Shown: one piece after another, positions 7,956 to 17,591 of the stretch
Layout: each line of letters opens with the position of its first letter
Numbering within the stretch: position 1 is the stretch's first letter
Source of the DNA: CAZXFA01 sp964640085
GTDB taxonomy: Bacteria > Actinomycetota > UBA4738 > HRBIN12
DNA length: 64,000 bases
Assembly: GCA_964640085.1 (NCBI GenBank)
Contig: CAZXFA010000011.1
Span: 11,900-75,899, forward strand
Direction of reading: 5' to 3'
Position numbers and translations under genes: made by a program
The notes under the pieces: model-generated
The model's database searches: none
Told to the model about the DNA's origin: nothing
What the model saw: the letters and a program-made list of their open reading frames with translations, nothing else

Positions 7956-8609
7956 TCATGAGCCCCCCGAACCCTCGTCGCCGGCCCAGGTGTCGGCGAC
8001 GGTCTTCAGCAACAGCCATGACGACGTCGCGCCGGGGTCCTGGTGCCCCGCGCTTCGCTCGCCCAGGTAGCTCGCGCGTCCCTTGCGTGCGACGAGCGGG
8101 ATCGTCGCCTTCATGCCCTCCTCGGCGGCCGTCGCCGATCGCCGGAGGGCCTCGGCGAACGACGTACCCTCCTCGAGGGCGCTCCGGTACGCGTCACGTC
8201 CGGGGACGAGGGCGTCCACCATCGTCTTGTCCTCGAGCTCGGCCTTGCCCCGTGCAACCACCCCGGCCACGGCCGCCTCGAGGGCAGCGCGCCAGTCCGC
8301 CGGCTCGAGCTCGGTCTTGCCGGCGGTCGGGACGCCGAGCTGAAGGAACAGCGTGCCGTACAAGGGTCCCCCGGCCCCGCCGACGGTGGAGACCAGGGTC
8401 ATGCCCACGGCCTTGAAGAGGGCGCCGATGTCGCCTGGTGCGTGTCCGTCCAGCTTGGACAGGGCGGCCTGCATCCCGCGGTTCATGTTGATCCCGTGGT
8501 CGGCGTCTCCGATCGCCGAGTCGAGCTGGGTGAGGTACTCCTTGTTCTCCGCGATCACCTCCGCGTAGGCCCGCATGAACCGGACGACGTCGTCGAACGA
8601 CACTCCCAA
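7956..8609 (-). CDS. dhaL: Dihydroxyacetone kinase ADP-binding subunit DhaL
   Basis: A 217-aa DhaL protein. In PTS-type dihydroxyacetone kinases it holds ADP that is rephosphorylated by DhaM and donates the phosphate to dihydroxyacetone bound on DhaK. Family motifs are clear: IGDADHGINMNRG (Asp residues binding Mg), STVGGAGGPLYG, EDKTMVDAL, and RKGRASYLGERSAGHQDPGA. The start is TTG at 8609, with AGGAGG seven bases upstream. It follows dhaK after a 63-nt gap and precedes glpK. A paralogue lies at 10593-11306 on the other strand. Confidence 0.92.
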   Translation of the reverse strand: MGVSFDDVVRFMRAYAEVIAENKEYLTQLDSAIGDADHGINMNRGMQAALSKLDGHAPGDIGALFKAVGMTLVSTVGGAGGPLYGTLFLQLGVPTAGKTELEPADWRAALEAAVAGVVARGKAELEDKTMVDALVPGRDAYRSALEEGTSFAEALRRSATAAEEGMKATIPLVARKGRASYLGERSAGHQDPGATSSWLLLKTVADTWAGDEGSGGS

Positions 8610-8672
8610 TGACGCACCTCCTCAGGGGCCGGAGGTGCGGGCTCGCGGGCCGCCCGCACCCCTCGGCCCGGC

Positions 8673-9674
<1,002 letters not shown>

Positions 9675-9753
9675 ATGCGCCTCCTTCCTCGCCGTGGGCA
9701 CCCGTGCGATCGGGGTTGGGCCCCTATCGGCGCCATCGACCTCGGCGCCGCCG

Positions 9754-10473
9754 TCAGGACCACAGCCAGTCGTACATCAACGCCCCGAGGAGCCCACCGA
9801 TGATCGGTCCGACGACCGGGATCCACGAGTACCCCCAGTCGGAGTCTCCCTTGCCCGCGATCGGCAGGACGAAGTGCGCGATCCGCGGTCCCAGGTCTCG
9901 GGCAGGGTTGATCGCGTATCCGGTCGGGCCGCCGAGCGAGAGGCCGATCCCGAAGACCAGCAGACCGATCAGCAGCGGCGCCAGACCGCTGGCCAGAAGC
10001 CCCTCGTTCCCACCGTCCACGATGCCGAGGACACCCAGGAGCAGCATCGCGGTCCCGATGATCTCGGTCAGGAGGTTCAGCGGGTAGTTCCGGATCGCGG
10101 GGCCCGTCGAGAAGACGGCCAGTTTCAGACCCGGGTCCTCGGTCTCGGCCCAGTGAGGACCGTAGGCCAGCCACACGAGCACCGCCCCGATGAACGCCCC
10201 GGCGAATTCGCCGGCGAGGTAGGTGGGAACGTCGCCCCAGTCGATCACGTCGATCGCGGCGAACCCGATCGTGACCGCGGGGTTGATGTGCGCCCCGCTG
10301 AACTGTCCCACGACGTAGACGGCGAGCGCGACCCCCATGCCCCACCCGAAGGTGATGACGATCCACCCGCTGTTCTGCGCCTTCGATCTGTTCAGCAGGA
10401 CCCCGGCCACGACCCCATCGCCCAGCAAGATCAGGATCATGGTCCCGACCAGCTCGGACGCGAAGATATCCAT
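9754..10473 (-). CDS. glpF: Glycerol uptake facilitator (aquaglyceroporin)
   Basis: A 239-aa MIP-family channel for facilitated diffusion of glycerol (possibly dihydroxyacetone). Both pore NPA boxes are visible: FSGAHINPAVT near residue 60 and GYAINPARDLGPR near residue 190. The Asp after NPAR is typical of glycerol-conducting rather than water-selective members. Six membrane helices are expected. ATG at 10473 has GAGGAGG seven bases upstream. It is the first gene of the minus-strand glycerol operon and diverges from a second dhaL across a 119-nt control region. Confidence 0.93.
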   Translation of the reverse strand: MDIFASELVGTMILILLGDGVVAGVLLNRSKAQNSGWIVITFGWGMGVALAVYVVGQFSGAHINPAVTIGFAAIDVIDWGDVPTYLAGEFAGAFIGAVLVWLAYGPHWAETEDPGLKLAVFSTGPAIRNYPLNLLTEIIGTAMLLLGVLGIVDGGNEGLLASGLAPLLIGLLVFGIGLSLGGPTGYAINPARDLGPRIAHFVLPIAGKGDSDWGYSWIPVVGPIIGGLLGALMYDWLWS

Positions 10474-10592
10474 GACCACCTCCTCCTCGGTGCCACTGGC
10501 GGGCAACCGCACAAGCAGACATCCGTTCCGATCTCCGCGTCAAATCCGACTGCAACCGGAAAGGAGCCCGGGACCTCCGTAGCCTGTTCGGT
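10474..10592. promoter_or_regulatory. Divergent control region between glpF and dhaL2-iclR
   Basis: A 119-nt region that must hold promoters for both directions. On the plus strand TAGCCT (10580-10585) sits 7 nt before the dhaL2 ATG. On the minus strand a TTGACG hexamer lies about 75 nt before the glpF ATG, but no convincing matching -10 was seen. A GTTCCG half-site near 10520 resembles the arms of a 12-bp palindrome in dhaL2 (10637-10648). This is the logical target region for the IclR-family regulator encoded at 11303. Confidence 0.5.
10580..10585 (+). promoter_or_regulatory. -10 box of leaderless dhaL2-iclR promoter
   Basis: TAGCCT followed by 7 nt and ATG (10593). The expected transcription start is at or next to the A of the start codon, so the mRNA would have no leader. 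Confidence 0.55.
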
Positions 10593-10602
10593 ATGGTCGA
10601 AC
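10586..10602. promoter_or_regulatory. Candidate IclR operator at the dhaL2 start
   Basis: Inverted repeat GTTCG-N7-CGAAC directly downstream of the -10 box and across the dhaL2 start codon. A repressor bound here would block transcription initiation. The IclR-family gene is second in the same transcript, so autoregulation is a reasonable inference. Confidence 0.4.
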
Positions 10603-11306
10603 GAAGTGGAGAACTCGACGGGTCGGATGGGGGTAGGGTTCCGGAACCGATGCACAGGGAGCGGTTGGACGATCGGTTCGTGAGGCGCTGGCTCAGAGAG
10701 GCCGCCCGGAGCATCAACGCCCAGCGCGACTTCCTGACCCAGCTCGACGCCGCGATCGGGGACGCGGATCATGGCGTCAACATGGACCGCGGGTTCGCCG
10801 CGGCCATCGCCCGGCTCGAGCAGGCCACCGACGGGCCGCCGGGTCCCCTCCTGGAGACCGCGGGATCAACCCTCGTCCTATCCGTCGGCGGCGCGGCGGG
10901 GCCCCTGTACGGCTCGGCGATCCGGGAGATGGGGCGGAAGCTCGCCAACGCCGACAGCTTCGACCCGGAGGGGATGCTGGTCCTCCTTCGGACCGGGCTT
11001 GAGGAGATCCAGCGCCTGGGGGCCGCGACGCCGGGCGACAAGACGATCGTGGACGCCTACCAGCCGGCGACCCAGGCGTTCGAACGAGGGCTCCGCGCCG
11101 GGGAGGGTCTCCAGGAGGCGGCCCAGCGCGCCCGGATCGCGGCCGAGGGGGGGACGCAGGCCACGATCCCGATGCAGGCGAGGAAGGGACGCGCCTCCTA
11201 CCTCGGCGCCCGCAGCGTCGGGCACCAGGATCCCGGGGCGACCTCGACCACGATCCTGTTCGCCGCGCTGGAGTGGGCAGCCTCAGGCGCAGGGGGAGAG
11301 CCGTGA
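10593..11306 (+). CDS. Second DhaL-type protein, paired with an IclR regulator
   Basis: A 237-aa DhaL paralogue with intact nucleotide/Mg motifs (IGDADHGVNMDRG, SVGGAAGPLYG, PGDKTIVDAYQPA, RKGRASYLGARSVGHQDPGA). There is no second dhaK beside it. It is divergent from glpF and overlaps the downstream IclR-family gene by GTGA. In E. coli, DhaL and DhaK also control the regulator DhaR by direct contact, so this copy could be a signalling partner; that is inference. It may equally be a redundant kinase subunit. ATG at 10593 is preferred because TAGCCT lies 7 nt upstream; ATG at 10650, with a GGGGGTAGG-like site, is the alternative. Confidence 0.88.
   Translation: MVERSGELDGSDGGRVPEPMHRERLDDRFVRRWLREAARSINAQRDFLTQLDAAIGDADHGVNMDRGFAAAIARLEQATDGPPGPLLETAGSTLVLSVGGAAGPLYGSAIREMGRKLANADSFDPEGMLVLLRTGLEEIQRLGAATPGDKTIVDAYQPATQAFERGLRAGEGLQEAAQRARIAAEGGTQATIPMQARKGRASYLGARSVGHQDPGATSTTILFAALEWAASGAGGEP
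10637..10648. repeat. Perfect 12-bp palindrome GGTTCCGGAACC
   Basis: A perfect inverted repeat in the first codons of dhaL2, one base before the alternative ATG at 10650. It could be a second operator for the linked IclR protein. Function is not shown. Confidence 0.35.
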
Positions 11307-12076
11307 TCCAGTCGGTCCGTCGCGCCGGGGCGATCCTCCGGGAGATCGGTTCGGGGCCGAGGCCGCTCGGCGTAACCGAGCTCTCCGAGCGCCTGAGCCT
11401 GGCGAAGGCAACCGTCTACGGCCTGCTGCGTTCGCTCGAGTCCGAGGAGCTCGTCGAGCGGGACGCGGAGACGGGGAAGTACCGGCTGGGGCCGACCCTG
11501 CTCCAGCTCGGGAACGCCTACCTGGAGAGCCACGAGCTCCGCGCCCGATCGTTGATGTGGGCCGATGCGCTGGCCAGCCGCACCTCCGAGGCCGTGCGCG
11601 TGGGCGTCCCCAACGGCCCCTACGTGCTGATCGTCCATCACGTCTTCCGCCCGGACGACTCGGTGCAGATCCTCGAGGTCGGCGCCACCATCCCCTGGCA
11701 CGTCTCCGCCCTCGGCAAGGCGATCGCTGCCCACGACGGCGACGAGGTCCGACGCCGGCTGCTCGAGGGGCCCCTGCCCCGGCTCACCGGACGGACCATC
11801 ACCGACCGGGAGGAGCTGGGGCGGGCGCTCGACGAGGTGCTCCGGACCGGCATCGCCGTGGAGGATCAAGAGGCGGTGGTCGGGGAGGCGGAGATCGCCG
11901 CCGCGATCCTCGATCACGGGGGCGTTCCCCGGGGAGCGATCGGGGTGGCCGGGCCCGTGGAGCGCCTGGTGCCTGACGGCGTCGCGAGGGACGATCTGGT
12001 GGCGGCGGTGAAGGAATCCGCCCGGGGGCTCACCCGGGAGCTCGGCGGAGGCCGGCGCTACGCGCGCATCCGGTGA
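11303..12076 (+). CDS. IclR-family transcriptional regulator of the glycerol/DHA locus
   Basis: A 257-aa IclR protein with an N-terminal winged helix-turn-helix (about 10-65; LGVTELSERLSLAKATVYGLLRSLESEELVERD) and a C-terminal effector-binding domain (about 80-250; IPWHVSALGKAIAAH and AVEDQEAVVGEAEIAAAILD are characteristic). Start GTG at 11303 overlaps the dhaL2 stop by four bases. The position opposite glpF suggests it controls glycerol or dihydroxyacetone use, as GylR does in Streptomyces. The effector is unknown; glycerol, G3P or DHA are candidates. Inverted repeats at 10586 and 10637 are possible targets. Confidence 0.87.
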   Translation: MIQSVRRAGAILREIGSGPRPLGVTELSERLSLAKATVYGLLRSLESEELVERDAETGKYRLGPTLLQLGNAYLESHELRARSLMWADALASRTSEAVRVGVPNGPYVLIVHHVFRPDDSVQILEVGATIPWHVSALGKAIAAHDGDEVRRRLLEGPLPRLTGRTITDREELGRALDEVLRTGIAVEDQEAVVGEAEIAAAILDHGGVPRGAIGVAGPVERLVPDGVARDDLVAAVKESARGLTRELGGGRRYARIR

Positions 12077-12207
12077 GCTGGCCGGACGATCCCCCGGCCG
12101 CCCCGGCGGCCCGGACGCGCCGGCGGGGGCCGCGGTGGCGGGCGTCTCCGGTTCGTCGCGATCGGTCCTTCCCCACGCGCTTCCCGCGTCTCAGCTCTGA
12201 GAGAGCC

Positions 12208-13437
12208 TCAGTCCCGAAGCAGCCGGTCGAGCGTGATCGCCGCGAGCTCGGATCCGATCGCCAGGCACGAGGTCGCCGCGGGCGATGGTGCGTTCCTGAC
12301 GTGCAGGACCCGATCGACCCCTCCGAAGGAGAAGTCGTCCACCAACGTGCCGTCCGCGTCGACCGCCTGCGCCCGGATCCCCGTCGGGCCCCAGGCCAGG
12401 TCCCGGGTGCGCAGCTCCGGAACGTAACGGCGGCAGGCCCGGGCGAAGGCGCCCCGTGACAGATCCCGCCAGAGCTCCGACACTCCGGCGCGCCAGTGTC
12501 GGTGGACGAGCTTCCGGAAGCCCGGGTGCGCGATCGCATCGGCGAGATCCCGCAGGTCCACCTGCCACCGGCGGTATCCCTCGCGTGCGAGTGCGAGCGC
12601 CGCGTTCGGGCCCGCCCAGACCTCCCCGTCGATCCGTCGGGTGAGATGCACGCCGAGGAACGGCAGGCCGGGGTCGGGGACCGGGTAGATCAGGGCGCGC
12701 ACCAGGTGGCGAGCCGACGGGCGGAGCACACAGTAGTCCCCGCGGAAGGGCACGATCCGTTCCGTCCCCGCGGCGCCCGTCATCTCGGCGACGTGGTCGG
12801 CTCGGACGCCGGCGCACGCCACGATCGCCTTCGCGTGGACCGGGCCCCCGGGAGTCTCCAGGACGCGCCAGGGCTCCCGGACGGCGATGGCGTGGACCCG
12901 ATGCGATCGCAGCACGTGGCCGCCGATCTCACCGATCCGATCGGCCAGCGCCAACGCGACGCGACGGAAGTCGACGACCCCGGTCTCGGGCACGTGCAGT
13001 GCGGCGAGGCCGGCGGCGTGGGGCTCCAGGGCGCCGATCCCCTCCGGGCCCAGCCGCTCCAGCCCCCGGAGGCCGTTGGCTCGTCCTCGCTCCTCGAGCG
13101 CGTCCAGCCGTGGGAGCTCCTCGGCTCGCGTGGCGACGACGAGCTTGCCGCATCGCTCGACCGGGATCGCATGCTCGGCGCAGAAGCGCTCGAGCTCGGC
13201 TTTCCCCTCGCGGCACAGGCGGGCCTTCCGCGAGCCGGGCGTGTAGTACAGCCCGGCGTGGAGCACACCCGAGTTCCTCCCGCTCTGGTGGAGAGCGACA
13301 TCGGGCTCCTTCTCCAGGACGGCCAGCCGGAGGTCGGGGCGTCGGCGAAGGAGACGGTCGGCGGTCGCGAGCCCCACGAGCCCCCCGCCGACGATCGCGA
13401 CGTCGTACCGGTCGTCCACGGACCAGTCATAGCGCAC
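12208..13437 (-). CDS. lhgO: L-2-hydroxyglutarate dehydrogenase/oxidase
   Basis: A 409-aa FAD enzyme of the DAO family that oxidises L-2-hydroxyglutarate to 2-oxoglutarate. The Rossmann motif DVAIVGGGLVGLATADRLL is followed by the family signature HQSGRNSGVLHAGLYYTPGSRKARLC. The C-terminal FSFGGVDRVLHVRNAPSPAATSCLAIG is also typical. GTG at 13437 gives a normal length; GTG at 13422 is possible, and both lack a good ribosome site. It converges with the IclR gene across 131 nt. It is related in fold to GlpA but the signature points to LhgO. Confidence 0.88.
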   Translation of the reverse strand: MRYDWSVDDRYDVAIVGGGLVGLATADRLLRRRPDLRLAVLEKEPDVALHQSGRNSGVLHAGLYYTPGSRKARLCREGKAELERFCAEHAIPVERCGKLVVATRAEELPRLDALEERGRANGLRGLERLGPEGIGALEPHAAGLAALHVPETGVVDFRRVALALADRIGEIGGHVLRSHRVHAIAVREPWRVLETPGGPVHAKAIVACAGVRADHVAEMTGAAGTERIVPFRGDYCVLRPSARHLVRALIYPVPDPGLPFLGVHLTRRIDGEVWAGPNAALALAREGYRRWQVDLRDLADAIAHPGFRKLVHRHWRAGVSELWRDLSRGAFARACRRYVPELRTRDLAWGPTGIRAQAVDADGTLVDDFSFGGVDRVLHVRNAPSPAATSCLAIGSELAAITLDRLLRD

Positions 13438-13507
13438 GAGCGCACGGCCGTCCCCTCGGCACCGGTGCGCGTGACGTCCTCCTAAGGGTCTGCGAGCATC
13501 GAGCGGG

Positions 13508-14368
13508 ATGTCCGGGATCGACCTGCACACGCACACGAACCGCTCCGACGGAACGTTCACGCCGACCGAGCTGATCCGTCATGCCGCCGAACGCGGGCTG
13601 GACGTGATCGCCGTCACCGACCACGACACGACCGTGGGTCTCGAGGAGGCCATCGTCGCGGGGCAGGAGCTTGGCGTGGAGGTCCCGCCCGGCGTCGAGC
13701 TCTCGGCCGAGCTCGAGGGCACGAGCGTGCACGTCCTGTGCTACTGGCCCGATGTGACGGACCCCGACCTCCAGGCCGAGCTCGCACGCCTCCGTGGGGA
13801 TCGCCGCTCGCGCGGCGAGCAGATGGTGGAGAGGCTCCGCGCCCTCGGCTTCCCGATCCGGTTCGAGCGCGTCCTGGAGATCGCCGGCGGCGACAACATC
13901 GTCCGACCCCACGTGGCCCAGGCGATGGTCGAAGCGGGGGTCGTCGGGTCGGAACGGGAGGCCTTCGATCTCTACATCGCCGATGGCAAGCCCGCCCACG
14001 TGCCGAAGCACGCCCTGCATCCGGTGGATGCCGTGGCGTTGATCCGCGCGGCGGGTGGGTTGTGCGTGCTCGCCCACCCGGGGATGTGGGCCGATCAGAC
14101 GCCCATCCCGGAGGCACTGATCCACGAGATGGCGGCGGCCGGGATGGTGGGGCTCGAGGTGGACCACACGGACCACACGCCCGAACAACGAGCCACGTAC
14201 CGACGCCTGGCCGATCGTCTGGGCCTGATCCCCACCGGCGGCTCGGACTGCCACGGGGCGCGCTACGACCCGATCCGGCTCGGTGGGGCCCGATGCGAAC
14301 CGGAGGCCTTCGCGGCCCTCAGGGCGCTCGCCCGACACGAGCGCGGGTCGGTTCCCGGCGGCCGATAG
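13508..14368 (+). CDS. PHP-domain metal-dependent phosphoesterase
   Basis: A 286-aa PHP protein. Metal ligands expected for the family are visible in DLHTHTNRSDG (residues 5-15), AVTDHDTT (near 37), GVELSAE (near 65), LAHPGMW (near 194) and GGSDCHG (near 242). The overall pattern fits the TrpH/YciV group, known as 3',5'-nucleoside bisphosphate phosphatases or 5'-3' exoribonucleases. ATG at 13508 follows a GAGCAT box by 8 nt. The NDH-2 gene starts 6 nt after its stop, so the two may be co-transcribed. Confidence 0.82.
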   Translation: MSGIDLHTHTNRSDGTFTPTELIRHAAERGLDVIAVTDHDTTVGLEEAIVAGQELGVEVPPGVELSAELEGTSVHVLCYWPDVTDPDLQAELARLRGDRRSRGEQMVERLRALGFPIRFERVLEIAGGDNIVRPHVAQAMVEAGVVGSEREAFDLYIADGKPAHVPKHALHPVDAVALIRAAGGLCVLAHPGMWADQTPIPEALIHEMAAAGMVGLEVDHTDHTPEQRATYRRLADRLGLIPTGGSDCHGARYDPIRLGGARCEPEAFAALRALARHERGSVPGGR

Positions 14369-14374
14369 CGTTCG

Positions 14375-15667
14375 ATGGCCGGGCGCCGGATCCTCGTGGT
14401 GGGCGCGGGGTTCGCGGGGCTGTACGCCGCGATGGGCCTGAAGCGGCGGGTGGAGGGTGGGGATCGGCTGACCGTCGTGAACCCCGAGAGCTTCATGCAG
14501 TACCAACCCTTCCTCCCCGAGGTGGCGTCGGGCACCATCGACCCGCGCGCCGTGGTGGTGCCGTTGCGGTCGGTGCTCCGTCACGCGGAGGTTGTGGTTG
14601 GGGAGGTCCGTGAGGTGGACCATCCGGCTCGCTCGGCGACGGTCGAGCTCGCGGGGGGCCGGACCCGGGACCTTGGGTACGACGTGCTGGTGCTGGCACC
14701 GGGCTCGCGCTCACGGGTGCTGCCGATCCCCGGGCTCGCCGCGCACGGTGTCGGGTTCAAGACGGTGCAGGAGGCGATCTTCCTGCGGAACCGCGTGCTG
14801 TCGCGGCTCGACGTGGCGGCGCAGACCGAGGAGCCGGAACGTCGGCGCGCCGCCCTCATGTTCGTGTTCGTTGGAGGGGGATACGCCGGGGTCGAGGCGC
14901 TGGGCGAGCTGGAGGACCTGGCACGGGAAGCGATCCGCGCGTATCCGGCGCTCCGGAACGAGCCCATGCGATGGGTCCTGGTCGAGGCGGCCGACGACAT
15001 CCTGCCGGAGCTCGGCGATGATCTGGCACGGTACGCGACCCAGCGGCTCGTCGAACGGGGGATCGAGGTGGCCCTCCGCACGACGCTGGAGTCGGTCGAG
15101 GACGGACGCGTGCGGCTCTCGGACGGGCGCGCGCTCCGCGCCGAAACGCTCGTGTGGACCGCGGGCGTTGCACCTTCGCCGCTCGCCCGACGCTCCGGCC
15201 TCCCCGTCGACGACGCGGGACGGGTCCGGGTCGACCGGTTCCTCCGCGTCCAAGCGGTCGAGGACGCGTGGGCGGCCGGGGACGCGGCCGCCGTCCCCGA
15301 TCGGATCACGGGGGGGGTCATGCCTCCCACCGCGCAGCACGGGTTGCGGCAGGGTCGGCAGCTCGCGCGGAACCTCACGGCCGTGCTCGAGGGCCGCCGC
15401 CCCGAGCCCTTCGCCTATCGCAACATCGGGGCGGTGTGCTCGCTCGGGCGCTACAAGGGCGTGGCCCGGATCTGGGGGATCCGGCTCACGGGGTTCCCGG
15501 CCTGGTTCGCACACCGGACGTACCACCTGTACGCGATGCCGACGATCGCGCGGAAAGCGAAGATCGCGGCGGACTGGGCGGTCGCGCTGCTCTTCCCGCG
15601 GGATCTGGCGCAGCTCGGCTCGCTCGAGCGACCGCGCGAGCCGTTCGAGCGAGCCGCCGGGGAGTGA
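14375..15667 (+). CDS. ndh: Type II NADH:quinone oxidoreductase
   Basis: A 430-aa flavoprotein that oxidises NADH and reduces quinone without proton pumping. It has two Rossmann motifs, one for FAD at the N terminus (ILVVGAGFAGLYAA) and one for NADH near residue 165 (FVFVGGGYAGVEALGEL). AWAAGDAAAVPD closes the FAD site, and PPTAQHGLRQG is typical of NDH-2. The C-terminal ~60 residues contain aromatic and basic stretches that would form the amphipathic membrane anchor. It could share the quinone pool with the G3P dehydrogenase set nearby. Confidence 0.9.
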   Translation: MAGRRILVVGAGFAGLYAAMGLKRRVEGGDRLTVVNPESFMQYQPFLPEVASGTIDPRAVVVPLRSVLRHAEVVVGEVREVDHPARSATVELAGGRTRDLGYDVLVLAPGSRSRVLPIPGLAAHGVGFKTVQEAIFLRNRVLSRLDVAAQTEEPERRRAALMFVFVGGGYAGVEALGELEDLAREAIRAYPALRNEPMRWVLVEAADDILPELGDDLARYATQRLVERGIEVALRTTLESVEDGRVRLSDGRALRAETLVWTAGVAPSPLARRSGLPVDDAGRVRVDRFLRVQAVEDAWAAGDAAAVPDRITGGVMPPTAQHGLRQGRQLARNLTAVLEGRRPEPFAYRNIGAVCSLGRYKGVARIWGIRLTGFPAWFAHRTYHLYAMPTIARKAKIAADWAVALLFPRDLAQLGSLERPREPFERAAGE

Positions 15668-15677
15668 GCTCCGGTCG

Positions 15678-16139
15678 CTACCGGCCGGCCGGTTCGCGGT
15701 TGATCTCGGCCGCCGAGCGCAGGGCGGTGTGGCTCCGCTCGAGATCCGGGAGCTCGTGCCCAGCGGTCAGTTCCTGGACAGCCCAATCCGTGAGATCCCG
15801 GATCGAGATGATCCCGACCAGCGTGTCTGCGTCGACGACCGGGAGGTGGCGGATCCGGAGCCTGGCCATGTGCTCCGCGGCCTCCGCGATGTCCGTCTTC
15901 GGATCGACCGTGTCCAGGTCCCGGGTCATCCGCTCGGAGACCGGCGTGGCCTTCGGGTCCAGGCCGTCGGCCACCAGGTTCACCAGGTCGCGCTCGGTCA
16001 CGATCCCCGCCAGGCGGTCGCCGTCCATCACCACCACCGAAGAGATCCGGTTCTCGTGGAGGACCGTCGCGACCTGTCCGAAGGTCGCGTCGGGAGAGAT
16101 GGTCTTCACGTCGCCGTGCATGATGTCTCTGACCTGCAT
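15678..16139 (-). CDS. Protein with two CBS domains
   Basis: A 153-aa protein made of a tandem CBS (Bateman) pair: first unit ~1-60 (MQVRDIMHGDVKTISPDATFGQVATVL, GIVTERDLV), second ~66-125 (VSERMTRDLDTVDPKTDIAEAAEHM, GIISIRDLTD). Such pairs bind adenosine nucleotides; the target of this stand-alone one is unknown. ATG at 16139 follows GGAGGAG, with a TAGACT promoter box further upstream. It converges with ndh. Confidence 0.88.
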   Translation of the reverse strand: MQVRDIMHGDVKTISPDATFGQVATVLHENRISSVVVMDGDRLAGIVTERDLVNLVADGLDPKATPVSERMTRDLDTVDPKTDIAEAAEHMARLRIRHLPVVDADTLVGIISIRDLTDWAVQELTAGHELPDLERSHTALRSAAEINREPAGR

Positions 16140-16241
16140 GTTCTCCTCCGTTCGGGGGGAGGCGCCGGGGGTGTCAGTCTAGGTGACCGGCACCGGGTCC
16201 GGCCAGTTGGGTCCGTCGGCGCCCGCCGGCGGGCAACGTTC

Positions 16242-17591
16242 TCAGTGATCGGACCGACCGCTGAAGTTGAAGGACTCGACCTTCAGGGCGGGGACGCTGC
16301 TCGCGGAGAAGAAGAACTCGCTCGCGAGCTCCGGGTCCGGTCCGACCGAGGACACCTCGGACAGCGCCTCGAGGATGGACTGCGTGAAGCGCAGGTTCTT
16401 GACCGGGCGGGTTACCTCTCCGCCCTCGATGAGGAACGTGCCGTCCCGGGTCATGCCGGTGATCGTGGACTCCACGGGATGGACCACGTTGGAGTAGTGG
16501 AACCGGGTGATCAGCAGTCCCTGTTGGGTCCCCGCGACCATGTCCTGGAGCGCCTCCGCGCCCGGCCGCATGAACAGGTTCAGCGGGAAGGGTCCCTCGG
16601 GGTTCGGGGGCGGGAGCGCGTGCCCGGTCGAGGCCTTCCCGGCTTGCCTGGCCGTCCGGAGGTCGTAGACGCCGTCCACGAACACCCCGTCGCGGATCAG
16701 ATCCACCTGCGAGCGCCGCACGCCCTCGAAGTCGAAGGGGAGCCCGAGCGCCCCCGGCGCGGCGGCGTCGTCTTGGATGGTGATGGAGGGCGCGGCCACC
16801 TGCCGGCCCTCCTTCCCGGACAGGCACGAGCGACCCTCGGCCAGCACCCGCCCGCCGAACCCGATCCAGGCGAGGAACCCCACGAGGGTCGAGACGGCCG
16901 ACGGCTCCAGGACCACCGGGTACCGTCCCGGCTCCAGGTCGATCGGCGACACCGAGCCGACCGCCTTGTCCGCGGCCCGGCGCCCGATCTCCGTCGGGTC
17001 GAGGTCCTGCATCCGAGGGGCGAAGCGTTCCGCGAAGCCGCTGCCGCCCTCGCCGCCCCCGACGACGGTCGTGAGGGAGGCCCGGGTGGTGGGCGCCCAG
17101 CAGAACTGACCCTCCGTGTTGACCAGGGCCACTTCGCTCGCCATGGTCTCGTAGGCGCCCGCCGCCGCGAAGCCCCCGGGGCACACCGCGACGAGCTCGG
17201 CTACCGCGTCGGCCCGAACGCGCGGGGTGGCCGCCGCTGTGGGGTCGTCGAACCGGCTGAGGTCCTCGACCGGGTCGGGAGGTGCGAGGCCAGCGAACGA
17301 AGGGTCGGCCGAGGAGACGCTGGCCATCTCCCGGGCGCTCTCGGCGGCCCTGCGCGCCCCCTCGGAGGAGAGGTCGTTGGTCGCCGCCACGCCCACGCGG
17401 CCGCCGGAGGCCACGCGCACGTGGATCGCCGTGTCCTCGCGCCACGTGCTCTGGTGGATCGAGGATGCGGCGAACCTGGTGAGGCCGCCCCACTCGTGCA
17501 GGAAGAGCACCTCGACGCCGTCGGCCCCGGGGATCTCGAGCGCGGCCTGGGCGACCCGCCGGACCTCGTCGGGTCCCACGACGCCGGGCAT
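16242..17591 (-). CDS. pmbA: TldE/PmbA-family protein, partner of TldD
   Basis: A 449-aa protein of the TldD/PmbA (U62) family lacking the HExxxH metal motif, as expected for the TldE subunit. Family blocks include HQSTWREDTAIHVRVASGG, IQDDAAAPGALGLPFDFEG, and TGMTRDGTFLIEGGEVTRPVKNLRFTQS near the C terminus. TldD and TldE form a heteromeric protease that trims unfolded peptides, for example in RiPP maturation. ATG at 17591 overlaps the tldD stop by one base (TGATG). No RiPP precursor gene is visible nearby. Confidence 0.88.
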   Translation of the reverse strand: MPGVVGPDEVRRVAQAALEIPGADGVEVLFLHEWGGLTRFAASSIHQSTWREDTAIHVRVASGGRVGVAATNDLSSEGARRAAESAREMASVSSADPSFAGLAPPDPVEDLSRFDDPTAAATPRVRADAVAELVAVCPGGFAAAGAYETMASEVALVNTEGQFCWAPTTRASLTTVVGGGEGGSGFAERFAPRMQDLDPTEIGRRAADKAVGSVSPIDLEPGRYPVVLEPSAVSTLVGFLAWIGFGGRVLAEGRSCLSGKEGRQVAAPSITIQDDAAAPGALGLPFDFEGVRRSQVDLIRDGVFVDGVYDLRTARQAGKASTGHALPPPNPEGPFPLNLFMRPGAEALQDMVAGTQQGLLITRFHYSNVVHPVESTITGMTRDGTFLIEGGEVTRPVKNLRFTQSILEALSEVSSVGPDPELASEFFFSASSVPALKVESFNFSGRSDH

